DNA from: Rhizobium sp.
GTDB taxonomy: Bacteria > Pseudomonadota > Alphaproteobacteria > Rhizobiales > Rhizobiaceae
NCBI GenBank assembly: GCA_027533385.1
Contig: JAPZUE010000029.1
Span: 1 to 64,000, forward strand
Length of the DNA stretch: 64,000 nt
Direction: 5' to 3'
A program made the position numbers and the translations under genes. Each line of letters begins with the position of its first letter. Position 1 is the first letter of the stretch. A model generated the notes under the pieces. It had not been told where the DNA came from. It did no database searches and was given only the letters and a program-made list of their open reading frames with translations. Positions 1 to 7,647 of this stretch are shown piece by piece.

Positions 1-1
1 C

Positions 2-706
2 GTATCGGGCACGCTCAGCCTCCTGCAGGCGCTCAGCGAAGCCGATATCCGCAACTTCGTCTTCTCCTCGACCTGCGCCACCTATGGTGCGCCGGAATAT
101 CTGCCGCTCGACGAGAAGCATGGCCAGAAGCCGATCAACCCTTACGGCCGCACCAAGCACATCGTCGAACAGGCACTGGGTGATCTGAACCTCTGCGGCC
201 GCATGCGCTCCGTCATGCTGCGCTATTTCAACGCTGCAGGCGCTGATTTCGAAGGCCGCATCGGCGAATGGCACTCGCCCGAAACCCACGCCATCCCGCT
301 TGCGATCGAAACCGCACTCGGGCGCCGCGAATTCTTCTCGATCTTCGGCGAGGACTACGACACCCGCGACGGCACCTGCATCCGCGACTACATCCACGTC
401 AACGATCTCGCCGATGCCCATGTCCGGGCGGTCGATTATCTCTTGAACGATGGCGAGACGATCGCCATCAACCTCGGCACCGGCAACGGCACGACCGTCA
501 AGGAACTGATCTCGGCCATCGAAAAGGTCTCCGGCCGGCCGATGCCGGTCAAGCGCACTGAACGCCGCCCAGGCGATCCGCCTGGCCTCGTCGCCAGCAA
601 CGCGCTTGCCCGCGAGGTGCTGGGCTGGGACCCGAAGCACGGCATCGACGACATCATCCGCACGGCCTGGAAGTGGCATTCCAGCTTCAACGGCCATTCG
701 GCCTGA
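2..706 (+). CDS. galE: UDP-glucose 4-epimerase, 3' part (5' end outside window)
   Basis: Interconverts UDP-glucose and UDP-galactose in the cytoplasm, supplying galactose for surface polysaccharide; rhizobial copies are often called exoB. The open frame is already running at base 2, so the N-terminal NAD-binding Rossmann motif lies outside the window. Visible are the SSTCATYG strand near the active site, the YGRTK segment holding the catalytic Tyr and Lys (Tyr-x3-Lys), the RYFNAAGAD segment and the DGTCIRDYIHV segment, all typical of short-chain epimerases of the GalE type. About 234 residues remain of a usual 325-340. It ends in TGA and is followed by a strong shared terminator. An internal ATG at 203 is not a real start because homology continues upstream of it. 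Confidence 0.93.
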   Translation, partial: VSGTLSLLQALSEADIRNFVFSSTCATYGAPEYLPLDEKHGQKPINPYGRTKHIVEQALGDLNLCGRMRSVMLRYFNAAGADFEGRIGEWHSPETHAIPLAIETALGRREFFSIFGEDYDTRDGTCIRDYIHVNDLADAHVRAVDYLLNDGETIAINLGTGNGTTVKELISAIEKVSGRPMPVKRTERRPGDPPGLVASNALAREVLGWDPKHGIDDIIRTAWKWHSSFNGHSA

Positions 707-732
707 GGTCGACCTCAAAGCGACCATCAAAA

Positions 733-766
733 AAAGCCCGAGGATCGGCAGCGATCCTCGGGCTTT
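733..766. terminator. Bidirectional intrinsic terminator between galE and the ABC-F gene
   Basis: A perfect 15-bp stem (arms 733-747 and 752-766, core GCCCGAGGATCG) with a four-base loop. It carries A-runs on the left and T-runs on the right, so it can stop transcription of the convergent genes on either side. Confidence 0.9.
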
Positions 767-788
767 TCGATTCAGCGATGCGAGAAAC

Positions 789-2417
789 TCAGCTTCTCAG
801 CCCCGGTGCCTCATGGCCCGTGCGCTCGACATATTCCGTATAGCCGCCGCCATACTGAAAAACACCTTCAGGCGTCAGTTCGAGCACGCGGTTGGAAAGT
901 GCTGCAAGAAAATGGCGATCGTGGCTGACGAAGAGCATGGTGCCTTCAAACTGTGACAGCGCCTTGATCAGCATTTCCTTGGTGTCGAGGTCGAGGTGGT
1001 TGGTCGGCTCGTCAAGAACGAGCAGGTTCGGCGGGTCGAACAGCATCATCGCCATGACGAGACGCGCCTTTTCACCGCCAGAGAGGACCCGCACCCGCTT
1101 GTCGATGTCATCGCCGGAAAATCCGAAGCAGCCGGCAAGCGCACGAAGCGGTGCCTGGCCCGCGCGTGGGAAACTCGTTTCCAGCATCTCGAAGATCGTC
1201 ATGTCGCCATCGAGCACGTCCATCGCATGCTGGGCGAAATAGCCCATCTTGACGCTGGCACCGATCGAAACAGTGCCTTCGTCCGGCTTCGAATCACCTG
1301 CGACCAGCTTCAAGAGCGTCGACTTGCCGGCACCGTTGATGCCCATGATGCACCAGCGCTCCTTGCGGCGGACCATGAAGTCGAAACCGTCATAGATGAC
1401 CTTGTCGCCATAACGCTTGGAGACGCCCTTGACGCTGACGACATCTTCGCCGGAACGCGGCGCCGGCTGGAATTCGAAGGCAACGACCTGGCGGCGCTTC
1501 GGCGGCTCGACGCGGTCGATCTTTTCCAGCTTCTTCACCCGGCTCTGCACCTGGGAAGCGTGGGATGCACGCGCCTTGAAGCGCTCGATGAACTTGATTT
1601 CCTTGGCCAGCATCGCCTGCTGCCGCTCGAACTGCGCCTGCTGCTGCTTCTCGTTCTGCGCCCGCTGGCCCTCGTAGAATTCGTAGTCGCCGGTGTAGCT
1701 GTTGAGCTGGCCGGCATCGATCTCGATGATCTTGGTGACGATCCGGTTCATGAACTCCCGGTCGTGCGAGGTCATCAGAAGTGCGCCGTCATAGCCCTTG
1801 AGGAACTGCTCGAGCCAGATCAGGCTTTCGAGATCGAGATGGTTCGACGGTTCGTCGAGCAGCATCACGTCGGGGCGCATCAGCAGGATGCGGGCGAGCG
1901 CCACGCGCATCTTCCAGCCGCCCGAGAGCGCGCCGACATCGCCATCCATCATGCTTTCGGAGAAGGAGAGACCGGCCAGAACCTCGCGCGCCCGGCCCTC
2001 GAGACCATAGCCGTCGAGCTCCTCGTAGCGCGCCTGCACCTCGCCATAGCGCTCGATGATTGCGTCCATCTCGTCCATGCGATCCGGATCGACCATGGCG
2101 GCTTCGAGTTCACGCAATTCGGCGGCAACCTCGCTCACCGGCCCTGCCCCGTCCATCACCTCGGCCACGGCCGAGCGGCCGGACATTTCGCCGACATCCT
2201 GGCTGAAATAACCGATCGTCACACCCTTATCGACGGAGACCTGCCCCTCGTCCGGCTGCTCGTGACCGATGATCATCCGGAAGAGCGAGGTCTTGCCCGC
2301 ACCATTCGGGCCGACAAGGCCGATCTTTTCACCACGGTTGAGGGCGGCCGACGCCTCGATGAACAGGATGCGGTGGCTGAGCTGTTTGGAGATGTTTTCG
2401 ATACGGATCATGGACAA
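789..2417 (-). CDS. ABC-F family ATPase (ribosome-associated, no membrane domain)
   Basis: A soluble 542-residue protein with two ABC ATPase domains and no transmembrane segment, the ABC-F layout; members bind the ribosomal E site and influence translation or give ribosome protection. Domain 1 has Walker A at residues 36-43 (GPNGAGKT), signature LSGGW at 164-168 and Walker B ending LLDEP at about 186-190. A charged, Gln-rich helical linker at about 230-320 matches the P-site tRNA interaction motif region. Domain 2 has Walker A at 358-365 (GINGAGKS) and signature LSGGE at 444-448. Both DEPxNHLD motifs are intact. It is a lone gene facing galE. The size is closer to the YbiT/YdiF branch than to the longer Uup, but I cannot fix the subfamily. 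Annotation as an ABC transporter would be misleading. Confidence 0.92.
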   Translation of the reverse strand: MSMIRIENISKQLSHRILFIEASAALNRGEKIGLVGPNGAGKTSLFRMIIGHEQPDEGQVSVDKGVTIGYFSQDVGEMSGRSAVAEVMDGAGPVSEVAAELRELEAAMVDPDRMDEMDAIIERYGEVQARYEELDGYGLEGRAREVLAGLSFSESMMDGDVGALSGGWKMRVALARILLMRPDVMLLDEPSNHLDLESLIWLEQFLKGYDGALLMTSHDREFMNRIVTKIIEIDAGQLNSYTGDYEFYEGQRAQNEKQQQAQFERQQAMLAKEIKFIERFKARASHASQVQSRVKKLEKIDRVEPPKRRQVVAFEFQPAPRSGEDVVSVKGVSKRYGDKVIYDGFDFMVRRKERWCIMGINGAGKSTLLKLVAGDSKPDEGTVSIGASVKMGYFAQHAMDVLDGDMTIFEMLETSFPRAGQAPLRALAGCFGFSGDDIDKRVRVLSGGEKARLVMAMMLFDPPNLLVLDEPTNHLDLDTKEMLIKALSQFEGTMLFVSHDRHFLAALSNRVLELTPEGVFQYGGGYTEYVERTGHEAPGLRS

Positions 2418-2581
2418 GGGCGCCTGCTGGAAATCGGCGCCCTTATGGCATGTCGAGACCCAGCTGTCCTCTGCTTTTGTTGCACAGCGGCATCGTCACT
2501 GCGCTCGATTGCCACGGACCCGGCCCGCCGGTTGCCTTGCGGCTTTGAAAGCGCGAAAAGACATCACGCAAGGACGACAGT

Positions 2582-2971
2582 ATGAGCGAAGAAACAATCA
2601 CCCTCTACGAGGCCATCGGTGGCGATGCGACCGTCAAGGCGCTGACGCGACGCTTCTACGAACTGATGGACACACTGCCTGAAGCCGCCCATTGCCGCGC
2701 CGTGCATCCGCCGGATCTCTCCGGCAGCGAAGAGAAGTTCTACGAGTATCTGACCGGCTATCTCGGCGGACCGCCGATCTACATGCAGAAGCGCGGCCAT
2801 CCGATGCTGCGGCGTCGTCACTTCGTTGCCGAGATCGGTCCCATCGAGCGCGACGAATGGCTTTTGTGTTTTCGTCGCGCCCTGGACGAGACGGTCGAGC
2901 ATCCGAAACTGCGGGAGATCATCTGGCCGCCGATCGAAAAGCTCGCCTTTCACATGCAGAACAAGGAGTAA
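2582..2971 (+). CDS. Group II truncated haemoglobin
   Basis: A 129-residue 2/2 globin expected to bind haem and react with O2 or NO. Group II features are visible: the GPPIYMQKRGHPMLRRRH segment around the E and F helices with His80 as the probable proximal ligand, Trp93 at the conserved G8 position, and the B-helix FYELM segment with Tyr26 as the probable distal B10 residue. The start ATG at 2582 begins the usual MSEE-type N-terminus. The next gene starts only a few bases after the stop, so the two are probably co-transcribed. Roles in NO detoxification or O2 handling are family knowledge, not shown here. Confidence 0.9.
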   Translation: MSEETITLYEAIGGDATVKALTRRFYELMDTLPEAAHCRAVHPPDLSGSEEKFYEYLTGYLGGPPIYMQKRGHPMLRRRHFVAEIGPIERDEWLLCFRRALDETVEHPKLREIIWPPIEKLAFHMQNKE

Positions 2972-2975
2972 TCCG

Positions 2976-3341
2976 ATGGCCGAGATGGCATCCAATCGCT
3001 GGGCGGTCCTGGCAGCGGGCTTGGTTGGCGCAGCTGGCGTGGGCCTTGCGGCAGCGGCCAGCCATGCGGGCGGCGAAGCCCTCCTGCGTCCGGCCTCGAC
3101 GATCTGCCTCGCCCATGCGCCGGCTCTGATCGCCCTGTCGCTTGCCGCAGGCCGTCTTCGCTTTTCGGCGCTCGCAGCCCTCGGCATGACGATCGGGACG
3201 GCCCTGTTTGCCGGTGATCTCGTGGCACGCCACTTCCTCGGCTCGGGGCTCTTCCCGATGGCAGCCCCGACGGGCGGCCTGATGCTGATCGCCTCCTGGC
3301 TCATCCTGACGGCAGGCGCAGCTCTGCCGCGCCGAAATTAA
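2976..3341 (+). CDS. DUF423 family small membrane protein
   Basis: About 121 residues with four hydrophobic segments, starting from the ATG at 2976, which has an AAGGAG ribosome site at 2962-2967. The sequence pattern (WAVLAAGLVGAAGV, then SHAGG, a middle HAPALIALSLAAGR and a late PTGGLMLIASWL) fits the DUF423/YwdK family of inner-membrane proteins of unknown function. The start codon lies four bases after the stop of the truncated haemoglobin, suggesting one transcript. The open frame extends upstream of 2976, but that part overlaps the globin and lacks a ribosome site. Confidence 0.85.
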   Translation: MAEMASNRWAVLAAGLVGAAGVGLAAAASHAGGEALLRPASTICLAHAPALIALSLAAGRLRFSALAALGMTIGTALFAGDLVARHFLGSGLFPMAAPTGGLMLIASWLILTAGAALPRRN

Positions 3342-3388
3342 CGCTCCACAGGAACGGCAACACGGCGCGGCAAACGCTTGAAAAGACT

Positions 3389-3784
3389 CTAATGCGTGTT
3401 GGCTGCTGGCACCGCTCCGCCAAACATCAGCAGATTTCCGTGCGGGTCGCGGATATGGAAGCGCACGCCACCACCACACTCGCCGGCGTCATCGGCTGGG
3501 CGGATGGCTTCGATGCCGCGGCTGCAGAAATCACGATAGATCTCCGCCGGTGCCGTGGCGCGGAAAAACACGGAACTGTTCTGGCACTGGACCGGGTCGT
3601 CGCTGAGCCAGAAATGCAGCTCCATGCCGCCGCGCCGGACAACAAGATAGTCCAGCCCGTCATAGCCGACGTCTTCGAAGCCAAGGGCATCGACGTAGAA
3701 ATTGCGGGTTTCGGTGAAATCAAGGGAGGGGAGGATCGGCACTGCGTTGAGGATTGTCGTCGCAAAGGGTTGCTGAGCGTTCAT
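3389..3784 (-). CDS. VOC-superfamily (glyoxalase/bleomycin-resistance-like) protein
   Basis: 131 residues with the paired beta-alpha-beta-beta-beta pattern of the vicinal-oxygen-chelate fold: an N-terminal ILPSLDFTETRNFYVDALGF half and a C-terminal VRFHIRDPHGNLLMFGG half. The FY..LGF and DPxGN signatures are the usual ones for this superfamily. The best analogy is the bleomycin-resistance-like branch, but no substrate can be named. It faces the DUF423 gene convergently with only about 50 bases between. Confidence 0.8.
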   Translation of the reverse strand: MNAQQPFATTILNAVPILPSLDFTETRNFYVDALGFEDVGYDGLDYLVVRRGGMELHFWLSDDPVQCQNSSVFFRATAPAEIYRDFCSRGIEAIRPADDAGECGGGVRFHIRDPHGNLLMFGGAVPAANTH

Positions 3785-3830
3785 GCGGAAAATTCCTCTG
3801 GTTCCCGCATGAGACTGGATGACGAAACGT

Positions 3831-4097
3831 CTACGACCTGGCGTTGGCGTTCCGCTGCCATCTGGGAGCGGGAAAATCGATAATGAGGGCGGGGGCCCGG
3901 TTCACTGCGTGGTACATGGTAGCCGATTTGCGTTCGTGCAACCCCGGCAAAGTGACGATTTCGCAATTCGTCACTTCACTTTCCAGAGAGCGTTGCAACA
4001 TTGCCTCGGCAAGTTCGGGCAAAAGCCCCTCGCCGCGCTGACGTGCAAGCTCGTGGAACGAGCCAATGCCACCCTTTTCGAAACCGTCCATGCTCAT
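3831..4097 (-). CDS. Hypothetical protein translationally coupled to the DUF2325 gene
   Basis: An 88-residue frame I do not recognise. Support for it being real is its position: its ATG (4097-4095) overlaps the TGA of the upstream DUF2325 gene by four bases (ATGA). It is acidic in its N-terminal half, where two LLPELAEAMLQ-type helices are likely, and ends in a basic tail. There is no transmembrane segment or Cys motif. It could be a small partner of the DUF2325 protein or a chance frame. Confidence 0.45.
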   Translation of the reverse strand: MSMDGFEKGGIGSFHELARQRGEGLLPELAEAMLQRSLESEVTNCEIVTLPGLHERKSATMYHAVNRAPALIIDFPAPRWQRNANARS

Positions 4098-4489
4098 CTG
4101 TCTGAATTCCTTTCATTCAATGTCTGCAAGGCGCGCTCGAGACTGGATTTCGAGCCATTCCGCAGCGGAATGAAAGTCTTTCCAAACTTCTTACAACCGC
4201 TCTTCACGCGCAGACACGCATCGTGACTGATACAGTCGATCGGGCAGAAAACGCAGTCGACGGAGGGAAGCACCGTGTCGATACGCGAAACCGCTTCGCG
4301 TAAACCCCCATCATGGTGAATGAGTTCCGCACCAAAATTGCTGGCGATCTGTCTGAGATGTGCAACCTGGCAATCGCGGCCACCGACATACAGAAAACTG
4401 CGGACTTCTGCGTTGGATTTCAGTGCGTTATCCCGCTGCGAACTTTCGCCGGCTGACTGTCTCGACGCCTGCTTTTTTTTCTTCGCCAT
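4094..4489 (-). CDS. DUF2325 domain protein
   Basis: About 131 residues from the ATG at 4489, which has a GGGAG ribosome site; an upstream in-frame ATG at 4558 would add a poor, unconserved tail. After a basic Lys-rich start (MAKKKKQ) comes the DUF2325 core: FLYVGGRDCQVAHLRQIA, then LIHHDGGLRE, then CPIDCISHDACLRVKSGCKKFGKTFIPL. The HHDGG and conserved Cys residues of the CPxDCxSHDA segment suggest metal or nucleotide binding, but the function is unknown. It sits opposite preT, with an FNR/FixK-type box between them, which hints at low-oxygen control. Confidence 0.8.
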   Translation of the reverse strand: MAKKKKQASRQSAGESSQRDNALKSNAEVRSFLYVGGRDCQVAHLRQIASNFGAELIHHDGGLREAVSRIDTVLPSVDCVFCPIDCISHDACLRVKSGCKKFGKTFIPLRNGSKSSLERALQTLNERNSDR

Positions 4490-4646
4490 GCTGTGGTCAC
4501 TCCCGAATCCGGTCTGAGGCTGCCCAAGCGCGCCCGTCCAGAGAGGCATACAAAACATGACAAAAAGAGTAAAGTATATAGTTGAAGATTTCAGTCATGT
4601 TTTTTTGGGCGACACAGACGTGCATGCCCCGATCGCCTTCTTGGGT

Positions 4647-4660
4647 TTGACAAGGGTCAA
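4647..4660. promoter_or_regulatory. FNR/FixK-type anaerobox between the DUF2325 and preT genes
   Basis: TTGACAAGGGTCAA, a perfect 5-4-5 inverted repeat matching the FNR/FixK consensus TTGAY-N4-RTCAA. Its centre lies about 164 bases from the DUF2325 start and about 124 from the preT start, so it could serve either promoter. The four-base spacer argues against a RutR site, which has six bases between the TTGAC and GTCAA ends. Confidence 0.65.
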
Positions 4661-4777
4661 CTTTCCCGGATTCTCAGGGTCTCTGAGGCACAAAATCCAA
4701 ATTTTTACCGTTTGATAAAAGTTTGAACCTGAGTTACGCTTCCCTGCATCGCTTCGAATACAAAAGAGGGAACTGCG

Positions 4778-6139
4778 ATGCGAAGACTGGAACCAGGCCT
4801 TAAGGCCGGGCGGCTTGACGCTGCCGATTATGCAAAGAATTTCTCAGACCTGCATCCCCGCCTCGGCGACCACGAGGCACTCGTTGCGTCCGACAGATGT
4901 TACTTCTGTCATGACGCCCCCTGCATGACGGCCTGTCCCACCGCCATCGATATCCCGATGTTCATCCGGCAGATATCGACTGGCAATCCGATCGGCGCGG
5001 CAAAGACCATCTTCGACCAGAACATTCTCGGCGGCATGTGCGCCCGCGTCTGTCCGACCGAAACGCTCTGCGAAGAGGCCTGCGTGCGCAACACGGCGGA
5101 AGAGCGCCCTGTCGAGATCGGCCGCCTGCAACGTTACGCCACCGACATTGCCATCGAGGAAGGCCGCCAGTTCTACCGTCCGGCAGCCTCGACAGGCCGC
5201 ACGGTGGGTATCGTTGGTGCCGGCCCCGCTGGCCTTGCTGCCGCCCATCGGCTGGCGATGCACGGCCACCAGGTCACCATCTACGAAGCGCGGGAAAAGG
5301 CGGGCGGCCTCAACGAATACGGTATCGCCGCCTACAAGACGCCCAACGACTTCGCCCAGAAGGAAGTCGACTACATCCTCTCGCTCGGCAACATCGATGT
5401 GCTCGACGGCCAGATGATGGGTCGCGACTTCACCCTTGCCGACCTCCAGGCCAAGCACGACGCCGTCTTCATCGGCGCCGGCCTTGGCAACGTCAACGGG
5501 CTGAACATCCCCGGCGCCAAGATCAACGGTGTGATCGACGCGGTCGAATTCATCGCCAACCTGCGTCAGGCAGACGACAAGGCAGACGTTCCCGTCGGCC
5601 GTGACGTCGTCGTCATCGGCGGCGGCATGACCGCAATCGATGCGGCAGTCCAGGCCAAGCTTCTCGGCGCGGAAAACGTCACCATCTGCTACCGCCGCGG
5701 CAAGGAGCACATGAACGCCTCCGAGTTCGAGCAGGATCTCGCGACGTCGAAGGGTGTTCACATCCGCCACTGGCTGCAGCCGAAGGAAGTCGCCCATCAG
5801 GGCGGCCACTGCTCTGCGATCACCTTCGAATACACCCACCTCGAAAACGGCCTGATGAAGGGCACCGGCCATGCGACCGAGATCAAGGCGGACCAGATTC
5901 TGGTCGCGATCGGCCAGAAGCTCGACGGCCAGGGTCTGGACGGTCTGAAGGTCGAAGGCGGCAAGATCGCCATCGACGCCGAAGGCCGCACCTCGATCCC
6001 GGGCGTCTGGGCCGGCGGCGACTGCGCCTTCGGAGGCCAGGACCTGACGGTCTCTGCCGTCGCCATGGGCCGTGACGCGGCCGAAAGCATCAACCGCTCT
6101 CTCGCCGTTTCAACGGCGGGCGTGACCGCAGTCGCATGA
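4778..6139 (+). CDS. preT: NAD-dependent dihydropyrimidine dehydrogenase, subunit PreT
   Basis: The electron-input subunit of the two-protein enzyme that reduces uracil and thymine to their 5,6-dihydro forms, the first step of reductive pyrimidine breakdown. The 453 residues resemble the N-terminal half of mammalian dihydropyrimidine dehydrogenase and glutamate synthase small subunits. There are N-terminal 4Fe-4S cysteines at 41, 44, 49, 53 and 88, 92, 98, 102, an FAD-binding GAGPAG at 147-152, and an NAD(H)-binding GGGMTAID at 281-288. The start ATG at 4778 follows a GAGGGAA ribosome site. preA begins 27 bases after the stop, so the pair form one operon. The upstream FNR/FixK-type box may link expression to oxygen. 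Confidence 0.95.
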   Translation: MRRLEPGLKAGRLDAADYAKNFSDLHPRLGDHEALVASDRCYFCHDAPCMTACPTAIDIPMFIRQISTGNPIGAAKTIFDQNILGGMCARVCPTETLCEEACVRNTAEERPVEIGRLQRYATDIAIEEGRQFYRPAASTGRTVGIVGAGPAGLAAAHRLAMHGHQVTIYEAREKAGGLNEYGIAAYKTPNDFAQKEVDYILSLGNIDVLDGQMMGRDFTLADLQAKHDAVFIGAGLGNVNGLNIPGAKINGVIDAVEFIANLRQADDKADVPVGRDVVVIGGGMTAIDAAVQAKLLGAENVTICYRRGKEHMNASEFEQDLATSKGVHIRHWLQPKEVAHQGGHCSAITFEYTHLENGLMKGTGHATEIKADQILVAIGQKLDGQGLDGLKVEGGKIAIDAEGRTSIPGVWAGGDCAFGGQDLTVSAVAMGRDAAESINRSLAVSTAGVTAVA

Positions 6140-6166
6140 CGCACCCGCTCAGAGAGGATTTGAACA

Positions 6167-7480
6167 ATGGCTGATCTTCGCAACAACTTCGTCGGCATCA
6201 AGTCGCCCAACCCCTTCTGGCTGGCATCCGCTCCGCCGACCGACAAGGCCTACAACGTCGAACGCGCCTTCAAGGCGGGCTGGGGCGGCGTCGTCTGGAA
6301 GACGCTCGGCTCGGAAGGCCCACCGGTCGTCAACGTCAACGGCCCGCGCTATGGCGCAATCTGGGGCGCGGACCGCAGGCTCCTTGGCCTCAACAACATC
6401 GAGCTGATCACAGACCGTCCCCTGCAGGTGAACCTGCAGGAGATGAAGATGGTCAAGAAAAACTGGCCGGATCGGGCGCTCGTCGCCTCGATCATGGTCC
6501 CCTGCGTCGAGGAAGAGTGGAAGGCCATCCTGCCGCTGGTCGAAGAAACCGGCGCCGACGGCATCGAACTCAATTTCGGCTGTCCGCACGGCATGTCAGA
6601 ACGCGGCATGGGCTCTGCCGTCGGTCAGGTGCCGGAATACATCGAGATGGTGGTGCGGTGGTGCAAGCAATACACCCGCATGCCCGTCATCACCAAGCTG
6701 ACACCCAACATCACCGACATCCGCAACCCGGCCCGCGCTGCCAAGCGTGGCGGCACCGATGCCGTGTCGCTGATCAACACGATCAACTCGATCGTCTCGG
6801 TCGATCTCGACAACTTCTCGCCCAACCCCAGCATCGGCGGCAAGGGCAGCCATGGCGGCTATTGCGGCCCGGCGGTCAAGCCGATCGCGCTGAACATGGT
6901 CTCCGAAATCGCCCGCGATCCGGAGACCTATGGCCTGCCGATCTCCGGCATCGGCGGGGTGACGACGTGGCGTGATGCGGCAGAATTCCTGGCGCTCGGT
7001 GCCGGCAACGTGCAGGTCTGCACGGCGGCCATGACCTATGGCTTCAAGATCGTTCAGGAAATGATCACCGGCCTGAACAACTGGATGGATGCCAAGGGCC
7101 ATCAGAGCCTCGACGACATCTGTGGCCGCGCAGTCCCGAATGTCACCGACTGGAAGTACCTGAACCTGAATTATGTGGCCAAGGCCCATATCGATCAGGA
7201 CGCCTGCATCAAGTGCGGCCGCTGCCACATCGCCTGCGAGGACACCTCGCACCAGGCGATCACCAGCATCGTCGATGGCGTCAGGAAGTTCGAGGTGATG
7301 GAAGACGAGTGCGTCGGCTGCAATCTCTGCGTCAACGTCTGTCCGGTCGAGAACTGCATCACCATGGTCGGCCTTGAACCCGGCACGATCGACCAGCGCA
7401 CCGGCAAGCCGGTCGACCCCAACTACGCCAACTGGACGACCCATCCGAACAATCCGATGGCTGTTCAGGCGGCGGAATAG
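6167..7480 (+). CDS. preA: NAD-dependent dihydropyrimidine dehydrogenase, subunit PreA
   Basis: The catalytic subunit, 437 residues: an FMN-binding TIM barrel of the dihydroorotate dehydrogenase family (about 1-320) followed by a ferredoxin domain. The active-site NFGCPHG segment carries Asn136 and Cys139, matching Asn668 and Cys671 of mammalian dihydropyrimidine dehydrogenase. The position of mammalian Ser670 is Gly138 here. Two 4Fe-4S clusters are indicated by Cys347, 350, 353, 357 and Cys382, 385, 388, 392. It follows preT with an AGAGAGG-type ribosome site. The product dihydropyrimidine is the substrate of the dihydropyrimidinase encoded about 7 kb downstream. Confidence 0.95.
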   Translation: MADLRNNFVGIKSPNPFWLASAPPTDKAYNVERAFKAGWGGVVWKTLGSEGPPVVNVNGPRYGAIWGADRRLLGLNNIELITDRPLQVNLQEMKMVKKNWPDRALVASIMVPCVEEEWKAILPLVEETGADGIELNFGCPHGMSERGMGSAVGQVPEYIEMVVRWCKQYTRMPVITKLTPNITDIRNPARAAKRGGTDAVSLINTINSIVSVDLDNFSPNPSIGGKGSHGGYCGPAVKPIALNMVSEIARDPETYGLPISGIGGVTTWRDAAEFLALGAGNVQVCTAAMTYGFKIVQEMITGLNNWMDAKGHQSLDDICGRAVPNVTDWKYLNLNYVAKAHIDQDACIKCGRCHIACEDTSHQAITSIVDGVRKFEVMEDECVGCNLCVNVCPVENCITMVGLEPGTIDQRTGKPVDPNYANWTTHPNNPMAVQAAE

Positions 7481-7495
7481 TAGCAAGCCAAGCAA

Positions 7496-7519
7496 ATCCG
7501 GCCCGGTTACGGGCCGGAT
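7496..7519 (+). terminator. Stem-loop after preA
   Basis: A perfect 10-bp GC-rich stem (ATCCGGCCCG with its complement, four-base loop GTTA) 15 bases after the preA stop. No T-run follows, so it may be a weak terminator or an mRNA end-protecting hairpin. Confidence 0.6.
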
Positions 7520-7647
7520 AACGCTCGCATAAGAGAAAAGCTCAATCTCTTTGCAACCGATTCAGAAAATCTTCAGCGCTATACTCCACGATCGCCGCAT
7601 CCATATTGACGGTCCGACGGTTGGACCGGCCTATAGGCAAGGAAACC

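Noticed and set aside
996..2585. A long plus-strand open frame opposite the ABC-F gene
   Set aside because: It is the antisense of a clearly conserved ABC-F ATPase and shows no recognisable domain; long antisense frames are expected in GC-rich DNA.
4647..4660. Reading the dyad before preT as a RutR operator
   Set aside because: The spacer between TTGAC and GTCAA is four bases, not the six needed by the RutR consensus; it fits FNR/FixK better.
6599..6616. PreA missing its catalytic cysteine because GMGSAVGQ lacks Cys
   Set aside because: The catalytic residue equivalent to mammalian Cys671 is in the earlier NFGCPHG segment and is present (Cys139).
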